This document shows positions 24,360 through 29,603 of a stretch of DNA of 29,603 nt, one piece after another. The notes beneath the pieces are model-generated. The model did not search any database. It was given only the letters and a program-made list of their open reading frames with translations, and was not told where the DNA came from. Source of the stretch: JALYUA01 sp039931865 (GTDB taxonomy: Bacteria; Acidobacteriota; Thermoanaerobaculia; UBA5066; Gp7-AA6); contig JBDTRB010000042.1 of NCBI GenBank assembly GCA_039931865.1, positions 1 to 29,603 on the forward strand. Reading direction: 5' to 3'. The translations under genes and the position numbers were made by a program. The stretch's first letter is position 1. The number at the start of each line of letters is the position of its first letter.

Positions 24360-26062
24360 AGCGGTTTCTCTTCCCTGCGGCCGCCGCGCTGGCGGCCATC
24401 GCGTCGCTCTTCCTGGTGCACGACCACACACGCAATGACTCCCTCTCCGCAGACGAACCCGTCCACATCCTCGCGGGTTACCTGCAGGTGTTCGCGAAGA
24501 CCGCGATCGTCAACATCGAGCACCCGCCCCTGATGAAGGAGCTGGCGGGACTCGCGCTCCTGGCGGTGCCTGTATCAGCCCCGCCCGCGCACGTGCCTCT
24601 CGGCCTCGCGTTCACGTCCTGGGGCCACGCGTTTCTTTTCGAAGGGCCGGTGTCGCCTGACGTTATCGCCGGCGCCGCGCGGGCCCCGTTTCTGCTCGTC
24701 CTCGCGATGCTCCTGGCGGTCGTGTACGCGGCGGCGCATGCGCGGTGGGGGGGCGCGGCGGCGCTGTTCGCGGCCGCGCTTCTCGCGTTCGACCCGAATT
24801 TCGTGGCTCACGCCGGGATCGTACACACGGACCTGGGCGCCGCTCTCGCGTTCGTCGCGACGGTACTCGCCTGGGACGCCGCGCAACGCCGGCGGACAGC
24901 CGTGCGCGTCGTCTTCGCGGGCGTCGTTCTCGGGCTCGCGCTCGCGACCAAGTTTTCCGCGATCTATCTCGGCCCCATCCTGCTGCTTCAGGGTCTGCTC
25001 TCACTGAGAGGCTCCACGCGGACCGGCCACGAGGCCGTGCGGCTCTTCGGACGGCTCGCCGCGGTCGCGGGGACGGCCTTCGTCGTTCTGATCGCGGTGT
25101 ACTCGGCGGCGTCGTGGCGCATGGACCCGGCCGATCAGCGCCAGATCATCCACGAGATGGTCGCGCTCCGGGGCGCTCCCCGCCTGTCCGCCGCGATCGA
25201 GGCGCTCGCCCGGATCTGCCCGCCCCTCGGGCACTACGCGGGGGGACTCGGATCGGTGTTCCGTCAGAACGCGGAAGGCGGAGGCGTCAATTTCCTCTTC
25301 GGACGAGTATCGGTCCACGGGTTCCCTTCGTATTTCTTCGTCGCCTTCGTCGTGAAGAGCACACTCGCTTTCCTGGCAGCGGCAGCGATCGCGCTCGCGG
25401 CCCTCGCTCGCGATCCTGAGGCGCGGCGCGAGGCCCGGCTCTTCCTGCTTCCGCCGGCGGTGCTCGTCTTAGCGTCGATGGGGGCGAGCTACAACATCGG
25501 GATCCGCCACATGCTCCCGGTGTACCCGTTCCTCGCGCTTGCCGCGGCCGGCGCTCTGGCCCGGGCGCGCCGGCGCGGATCCCGCCTCGCCACCGCGGCC
25601 CTGGTCGTCCTTCCGCTTCTCTCCGCGGCCGAGCTCCTGCGCATTCATCCGCACGAGCTCTCCTACTTCAACGCGCTCGCGGGCGGGCCCGAAGGCGGCC
25701 GCCGGATCCTCTCGGACTCGAACATCGACTGGGGGCTCGATCTGAAGCGCCTCGCCACCGAGCTCCGGCGCCCCGGGACCCCGTCGCCGACCGTCGTGTA
25801 TTTCGGCGGCGACGACGTGCCGTTCCGCATCGGGGTTCCGGAGTTCGCGGCGGAGCCCGTCGTGCGCCGTCCCCTGATCGCGATTTCCGCATTCGAGGAA
25901 GCGGTCGGGCCCGAGTTTTACGCTTATCATGGCGTACCGGTGGTGTCAGGCGCGCTCGAACGACTCCGGCGGCAGCTCGCCCGGGAAGGCCGCCCGGTCG
26001 GCCGGGTCGGCTACTCGATCCACCTTTACCAGCTCCCGTCGAAAGGAATCGCCGGCCCATGA
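24356..26062 (+). CDS. GT39-type (PMT_2) polyprenyl-phosphate-dependent membrane glycosyltransferase
   Basis: 568 residues from a TTG at 24356 that overlaps the previous stop. About ten hydrophobic segments. The first external loop has 'LSADEPVHILAGY' with D33-E34 and then 'IEHPPLMKELAGL' (E55, H56), the Asp-Glu and His-Pro-Pro signature of PMT/ArnT-like GT39 enzymes. 'HAGIVHTDLGAALAF' near 153-167 is the typical second loop motif. After the helices comes a short periplasmic domain with 'ILSDSNIDWGLDLKRLA' and 'VVYFGGDD', common in this branch. It would transfer a sugar from polyprenyl phosphate to a surface acceptor. It is flanked by two GT2 enzymes that could make its donor, with 4-nt overlaps on both sides. 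It is a candidate for the missing ArnT, but a protein or other glycan acceptor is equally open. Confidence 0.9.
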   Translation: MKRFLFPAAAALAAIASLFLVHDHTRNDSLSADEPVHILAGYLQVFAKTAIVNIEHPPLMKELAGLALLAVPVSAPPAHVPLGLAFTSWGHAFLFEGPVSPDVIAGAARAPFLLVLAMLLAVVYAAAHARWGGAAALFAAALLAFDPNFVAHAGIVHTDLGAALAFVATVLAWDAAQRRRTAVRVVFAGVVLGLALATKFSAIYLGPILLLQGLLSLRGSTRTGHEAVRLFGRLAAVAGTAFVVLIAVYSAASWRMDPADQRQIIHEMVALRGAPRLSAAIEALARICPPLGHYAGGLGSVFRQNAEGGGVNFLFGRVSVHGFPSYFFVAFVVKSTLAFLAAAAIALAALARDPEARREARLFLLPPAVLVLASMGASYNIGIRHMLPVYPFLALAAAGALARARRRGSRLATAALVVLPLLSAAELLRIHPHELSYFNALAGGPEGGRRILSDSNIDWGLDLKRLATELRRPGTPSPTVVYFGGDDVPFRIGVPEFAAEPVVRRPLIAISAFEEAVGPEFYAYHGVPVVSGALERLRRQLAREGRPVGRVGYSIHLYQLPSKGIAGP

Positions 26063-27465
26063 AGCTCTCTGTCGTGATCCCGGTTTACAACGAGTCGAAG
26101 ACGATCCGGGAGCTCGTGCGCCAGGTTCAGGCCGTGCCGCTCGAAAAGGAGATCCTGATCGTCGACGACGGGTCGACCGACGGCACGCGCGACATGCTCA
26201 GCGAAATGGATGGGAAGGACGGCGTTCGTGTTTTCCTGCAGCCGGTGAATCAGGGCAAGGGCGCCGCCGTCGCCCTCGGATTTCAAAAGGCGACCGGCGA
26301 CGTCGTCGTCGTCCAGGACGCGGACCTCGAGTACGACCCCCGCGAGCTTCCGAAGCTGCTGAAACCGATCGAAGACGGACATGCGGACGTGGTCTACGGC
26401 TCCCGGTTTCTGGGAGGCGGCGAGCGGCGGGTGCTGTACTTCTGGCACACGATCGGGAACCGGATGCTCACACTCGCGTCCAACATGTTCACCAACCTGA
26501 ACCTGACGGACATGGAGACCTGCTACAAGATGTTCCGCCGCGAGGTCATCCAGTCGATCTCGATCGAATCGCGCCGGTTCGGCATCGAGCCGGAGATCAC
26601 CGCGAAGGTGGCGCGCCGCGGATACCGCATCTACGAGGTCCCGATCTCGTACTACGGCCGCACCTACGAAGAGGGCAAGAAGATCGGCTGGAAGGACGGC
26701 TTCTCGGCCCTCGCCACGATCGTGCGCCACGGTGTGCGGGAAACCGAAGAGTCGAACAATGTCGGCCACGTGACGCTTTCCAGGATGGCCAGGCTCGAGC
26801 CCTACAACCGATGGATCGTCGACCGGTTCCGCGGCGCGATCGGGAAGCGCGTGCTCGAGATCGGCGCGGGCTTCGGGAACCTGACGCGGCACATCGCTGA
26901 GAACGGCGCCACCCCTCCCGAACTGGTCGTCGCCTCGGACCTCGATCCCCTCGCGGTCGAGTACCTGAAGGGCGTCTTCCGGGGAGAATCCCGTGTTCGC
27001 GTCGCGTCGTACGAATTTCCTCTGGCTCCGGCTGCCCGCGAGGAGCTTCAGCGGCTCGGGATCGACACGATCGTCTGCTGCAACGTCCTCGAGCACATCG
27101 AGCAGGACGAGGCGACGCTCGCCGACATGCATGCGCTGTTGAAGCCGGGCGGGCGCCTCGCGCTCTTAGTCCCCGCGCTGCAGCGCATCTACGGGACGCT
27201 CGACGAGCACCTCCTCCATTTTCGCCGCTACGAAAAAGCGGAGCTCGAGGCGAAAATCCTTCGGGCGGGGTTCGTGCTCGAAGACTCCCGTTTCGTCAAC
27301 CGCCCGGGTGTTTTCGGATGGTGGCTGAACGGGCGGGTTTTGAAACGCCGGGTTCTCCCGCGCGCTCAGCTCCGCGCCTTTTCTCTGATCCTGCCGTTGT
27401 TACGCCGCGAGGAGAAGTCTCCGCCGGCTTACGGCCTGTCGCTGCTGGCGATCGCGCGCCGCTAA
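26059..27465 (+). CDS. GT2 glycosyltransferase fused to a class I SAM methyltransferase
   Basis: 468 residues starting at the ATG in ATGA overlap with the GT39 gene. Residues 1-235 are a DPM1-like GT2: D36-D37 in 'VDDGSTDGTRD', D87xD89 in 'VVQDADLEYDP', 'FWHTIGNRMLTL', 'TDMETCYKMFR' and 'YYGRTYEEGKKIGWKDG'. Residues 245-460 are a class I methyltransferase with SAM motif I 'VLEIGAGFGNLT' at 265-276, an acidic residue in 'ASDLDPLAVEYL', 'CCNVLEHIEQDE' as motif post-II and 'LKPGGRLALLVPA' as motif III. The GT half parallels the protein at 23658. A methyltransferase on the same chain suggests methylation of the sugar product or its lipid carrier. Both halves look intact, and the domain order is continuous in one frame without a stop. 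Confidence 0.92.
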   Translation: MKLSVVIPVYNESKTIRELVRQVQAVPLEKEILIVDDGSTDGTRDMLSEMDGKDGVRVFLQPVNQGKGAAVALGFQKATGDVVVVQDADLEYDPRELPKLLKPIEDGHADVVYGSRFLGGGERRVLYFWHTIGNRMLTLASNMFTNLNLTDMETCYKMFRREVIQSISIESRRFGIEPEITAKVARRGYRIYEVPISYYGRTYEEGKKIGWKDGFSALATIVRHGVRETEESNNVGHVTLSRMARLEPYNRWIVDRFRGAIGKRVLEIGAGFGNLTRHIAENGATPPELVVASDLDPLAVEYLKGVFRGESRVRVASYEFPLAPAAREELQRLGIDTIVCCNVLEHIEQDEATLADMHALLKPGGRLALLVPALQRIYGTLDEHLLHFRRYEKAELEAKILRAGFVLEDSRFVNRPGVFGWWLNGRVLKRRVLPRAQLRAFSLILPLLRREEKSPPAYGLSLLAIARR

Positions 27466-27653
27466 CGTCGCCTCCGCTCACTCCGGGAGCTGCCTTCGCC
27501 GTGCGCGGCGAAGGCACCGGCCGGCGGCTCGGCCGGATGCGGCCTCGACCGCCGGCCTGCTCCCTCCGTTCGCTACGGCTCCCGCCCCGAGAGGCTCCTC
27601 CCTCCCTCTGGTCGGGAGACTCCTCTCGGGGCGAGCTTGGCCACCACGGTGGT
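27464..27653. repeat. Dispersed structured repeat, copy 2
   Basis: About 190 bp, same order of elements as 14972-15153. It begins at the last two bases of the stop codon of the GT2-methyltransferase gene. Stem 1: TGCCTTCGCCG 27491-27501 pairs perfectly with CGGCGAAGGCA 27506-27516 around TGCG. Stem 2: GCCCCGAGAGG 27584-27594 pairs with CCTCTCGGGGC 27622-27632. The end is CCACCACGGTGG. Confidence 0.85.
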
Positions 27654-27670
27654 TGCGGCGCAGCTCCGCC

Positions 27671-27698
27671 CCCTCTCCCCGCGCGCCGGGGGAGAGGG
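27671..27698. repeat. G-rich palindrome, relative of the one after arnD
   Basis: CCCTCTCCCC 27671-27680 pairs with GGGGAGAGGG 27689-27698 around an 8-nt loop and is followed by 'CTGGGGTGAGGGG'. The copy at 13580-13609 is likewise followed by a GGTGAGGGG segment. Confidence 0.7.
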
Positions 27699-27768
27699 CT
27701 GGGGTGAGGGGCGAAACTCTTGGCCTGACAAGTCTGGAGTCAGGGAAGGACGGGCGAGAACGGAAAGC

Positions 27769-27813
27769 TGGCCTGCCCGCCCGGATTCGAACCGGGGACC
27801 TACGGCTTAGAAG
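27769..27813 (-). pseudogene. 3' half of tRNA-Arg(UCU), probable attachment-site remnant
   Basis: Reading the minus strand from 27813: anticodon loop CTTCTAA (anticodon TCT), 3' anticodon stem GCCGT, variable loop AGGTC, T arm CCCGG-TTCGAAT-CCGGG with five perfect pairs, 3' acceptor strand CGGGCAG, discriminator G and encoded CCA at 27771-27769. The base-pairing partners are absent: the bases before the loop are TTGCC instead of ACGGC, and no D arm or CTGCCCG acceptor strand is seen in the next 300 nt. The break at the anticodon loop is where tyrosine integrases commonly cross over in tRNA genes. The remnant marks native DNA on its left and probably inserted DNA on its right. Confidence 0.75.
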
Positions 27814-28112
27814 GGCAACGAAGGACACAGGTGACGACAGCCGCTGACAGACGAAACGGCGAATCGCAAGCGGGCGTGGAAGATGTCGCGGCAGGCGAGA
27901 TCGGCCGAACCCGGCGGTCTGACGTGGGCTGTCGCCGGGACACGGAGAAAAGACGGCGAATCGGCTCGACCCGGCAGCCGGCAGCGGCCCCGGGCTTAAG
28001 TGGGCGAGTTCGGCACTTGGAGCCGACCTCGAAGCCTGGTCGGTTGAAGCCAAAACAAGGCGGCGGCTTCTTGCACGGCGGCAACGGAAAACACCGCCCG
28101 TGCGGGCTCACA
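27814..28112. other. Noncoding stretch right of the tRNA remnant
   Basis: About 300 nt with no gene I can support on either strand. It holds two loosely similar segments about 60 bp apart ('GATCGGCCGAACCCGGCGG' near 27899 and 'AATCGGCTCGACCCGGCAG' near 27959). No terminator, tRNA or integrase fragment was recognised. Confidence 0.4.
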
Positions 28113-29603
28113 TCATCGCGGCCCGGCGATTCTCCAGTTCACGTCGGGGACGCTCGGGATCGGGATTGCACCGACGACTTGAGTCGTGCTCATCGTCCAG
28201 ACCGTGTTCTGTCCCGTTGCGATGTTGCGCCAGAGAATGTCCGGCTGAGCATCTCCCGTGTAATCGCCGACACCCCCGATGCGCCAGTTCAGATCCGTCA
28301 CCGGGGGCACGGCGGCGAGGGACTTCACGACCGTCCCGTTCATCAGCCACATCGTGTTATGTCCCGTCGCGATGTTGCGCCAGAGGATGTCCGGTCTGCC
28401 GTCGCCGTCGAAGTCTGCCGCCCCGTCAATCTCCCAGTTCACGTCCACGACTGTCGGAACCGGCGCGACCGAGATCACCGAAGACCCGTTCATGAACCAC
28501 ACTGTGTTTTCGCCAGTAGAGATGTTGCGCCACAGCAGGTCTGCCTTGCCGTCCCCGTTGAAGTCCGCGACCGCTCGGATCCTCCAGTTCACGTCGGAAA
28601 CCGGCGGCAGGGGCGTCTGGGATGCCAGAGCCGCTCCATTCATCACCCAGATCGTGTTCTGGCCCGTGACGTTGTTGCGCCACACGATGTCACTCAGCCC
28701 ATCGCCGCTGAAATCCCCGACTCCGCCGATCTGCCAGTTCTGGTCCGGGATCGTCGGCAGCGCGGCGAGCGCGCTGACATTGTTGCCGCTCATTCGCCAG
28801 ATCGTGTTGTCCCCCGTCGCGACATTGCGCCAGAGAATGTCGATGCTCCCGTTCCCGTCAAAATCCCCCTGCGCTCGAAACAGGAGGTCGGCGGTCAAGC
28901 GCACGACGAAGACGTCATCGCCGCCGCTCGCGGCCTGCGCCCCACCCGCCGTCCCGGGAAAATTCGTCGAAAGCGTAAACCCGGCCACGTACACCTCACC
29001 CGAGGTCGGATGGATCGCCAAGGCGTTGGCGTAATCGGTCCCGCTCCCGCCGAGGTACGTGGACTGGACCAGGGTCGTCAAAGCGGCATTCAAGCGCGCG
29101 ACGAAAACATCATCACCGGCGGCCTTCGCCGCCTGCGCCCCTCCCGCCGTCCCGGGAAAATTCGTTGAAAATGTGTGTCCCGCGACATACACCTCACCCG
29201 AGGTCGGATTGATCGCCAGAGCATAAGCACCGTCGGTATCGCTCCCGCCGAGATACGTTGCCCGGTCGAGCACCGTCAGGGCCGGGTTCAAACGTGCGAC
29301 GAAGGCGTCAGTGGTGCCGCCGCCGCTCACTGCCTGCGCCCCACCCGCCGTCCCGGGAAAATTCGTCGAAAGCGTAAACCCGGACACGTAGACCCCAACC
29401 GATGTCGGAAGAATCGCCAGAGCGACGTCCTCGCTGCTCCCGCCGAGGTACGTCGCACCGTCGAGCACCGTCAGCTTCGGGTCCAAACGTGCGACGAAGG
29501 CGTCGTAGTCGCCGCCGCTCGCCGGCTGCGCCCCATCCGCCGTCCCGGGGAAATTCGTTGACGCCGTAAACCCGGCCACGTACACCTCACCCGAGGTCGG
29601 ATG
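28113..29603 (-). CDS. Secreted SBBP / FG-GAP repeat protein, 5' end outside the window
   Basis: About 497 C-terminal residues are visible; the frame continues past the right edge. The N-terminal visible part has four SBBP (seven-bladed beta-propeller) repeats of about 67 residues, each with 'GEVYVAGFTLSTNFPGTAGGAQ' type strands and 'TYLGGSGTDYANALAI'. Then five FG-GAP/VCBS repeats of exactly 50 residues, such as 'GDFDGNGSIDILWRN', 'GDFSGDGLSDIVWRN', 'ADFNGDGKADLLWRN', 'ADFDGDGRPDILWRN' and 'GDYTGDAQPDILWRN', each followed by 'TGxNTxWxMNG'. The repeats are visible in the DNA too, with 195-201 bp and 150 bp periods. The family is extracellular with calcium-type loops; no catalytic motif was found. 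The stop is TGA at 28115-28113. The last repeat lacks the usual Gly in the calcium loop (GDYTGDAQPD). Confidence 0.85.
   Translation of the reverse strand, partial: HPTSGEVYVAGFTASTNFPGTADGAQPASGGDYDAFVARLDPKLTVLDGATYLGGSSEDVALAILPTSVGVYVSGFTLSTNFPGTAGGAQAVSGGGTTDAFVARLNPALTVLDRATYLGGSDTDGAYALAINPTSGEVYVAGHTFSTNFPGTAGGAQAAKAAGDDVFVARLNAALTTLVQSTYLGGSGTDYANALAIHPTSGEVYVAGFTLSTNFPGTAGGAQAASGGDDVFVVRLTADLLFRAQGDFDGNGSIDILWRNVATGDNTIWRMSGNNVSALAALPTIPDQNWQIGGVGDFSGDGLSDIVWRNNVTGQNTIWVMNGAALASQTPLPPVSDVNWRIRAVADFNGDGKADLLWRNISTGENTVWFMNGSSVISVAPVPTVVDVNWEIDGAADFDGDGRPDILWRNIATGHNTMWLMNGTVVKSLAAVPPVTDLNWRIGGVGDYTGDAQPDILWRNIATGQNTVWTMSTTQVVGAIPIPSVPDVNWRIAGPR
28119..28870 (-). repeat. 150-bp tandem DNA repeat coding five FG-GAP units
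   Basis: The word CCAGTTC recurs on the + strand near 28135, 28285, 28435, 28585 and 28735, a spacing of 150 bp each time, matching the 50-residue protein repeat. Confidence 0.8.
28989..29603 (-). repeat. About 200-bp tandem DNA repeat coding SBBP units
   Basis: The block 'ACCTCACCCGAGGTCGGATG' or a near-copy recurs at about 28990, 29191, 29391 and 29584 on the + strand, a spacing of 201, 200 and 193-195 bp. It matches the 65-67-residue SBBP unit and continues past the window edge. Confidence 0.75.

Noticed and set aside
24356..26062. Direct assignment as arnT
   Set aside because: Only general GT39 motifs are seen; nothing specific to the lipid A transferase, and it is not in the arn operon.
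27769..28112. tRNA-Arg interrupted by a group I intron
   Set aside because: A 5' half with D arm and CTGCCCG strand was looked for on the minus strand up to about 28112 and not found, and no P/Q/R/S core elements were seen.
27831..29168. 445-codon open frame on the plus strand
   Set aside because: Its right part is the antisense of the repeat protein and simply mirrors the 150-bp DNA period; there is no start signal.

Overview
The window is a G+C-rich bacterial chromosome segment with no plasmid or phage structural genes. The host is probably a Gram-negative outside the Proteobacteria. An Acidobacteriota-type organism (Thermoanaerobaculia or a relative) fits best: the surface proteins combine FlgD-like Ig, RHS, LamG, FG-GAP and SBBP repeats, one secreted protein ends in a domain I associate with that group, and several genes appear to have leaderless promoters. 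This placement is inference. A lipid A modification cluster argues for an outer membrane.

Layout. 1-7142 (+): the end of a secreted beta-helix/FlgD-Ig protein, a 1350-residue secreted RHS protein whose variable C-terminal tip carries an HExxH zinc-metallopeptidase motif, and, with start and stop codons overlapping, a small exported protein that looks like a TIMP (tissue inhibitor of metalloproteinases, NTR fold). I read the last two as a toxin and its inhibitor. 7219-8253 (+): a secreted LamG protein. 8356-13512 (+): arnB, arnC, a split arnA (formyltransferase and decarboxylase as separate genes) and arnD, a nearly complete route to undecaprenyl-phosphate 4-amino-4-deoxy-L-arabinose (Ara4N). 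13761-14966 (-): a seven-repeat FG-GAP propeller. 15262-16110 (+): a short-chain dehydrogenase. 17285-19705 and 16185-17288 (-): a YfhO-type membrane protein followed by a serine beta-lactamase-fold protein. 19846-21390 (+): a GT-C-like membrane protein. 21464-23467 (-): an STT3-type oligosaccharyltransferase homologue. 23658-27465 (+): a three-gene operon of GT2, GT39-type transferase and a GT2-methyltransferase fusion. 28113 to the right edge (-): a partial SBBP/FG-GAP protein.

How the genes fit together. Most of the middle and right of the window concerns envelope glycan work: nucleotide-sugar processing and polyprenyl-phosphate sugar synthesis (Arn), further GT2 enzymes of the polyprenyl-phosphate type, and several GT-C transferases that could use the lipid-linked sugars. 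No arnT, arnE or arnF gene adjoins the arn genes; the GT39 protein at 24356-26062 and the GT-C protein at 19846-21390 are the local ArnT candidates.

Noncoding structure. There are two copies of a strongly structured repeat of about 185 bp (14972-15153 and 27464-27653), G-rich palindromes with 58-bp direct repeats, two CTGAYAG heptamer arrays upstream of glycosyltransferase genes, and the 3' half of a tRNA-Arg(UCU) gene broken at the anticodon loop, which looks like an old integration site. A TANNNT-like box lies 5-11 nt before the start codon of most transcription-unit-leading genes.
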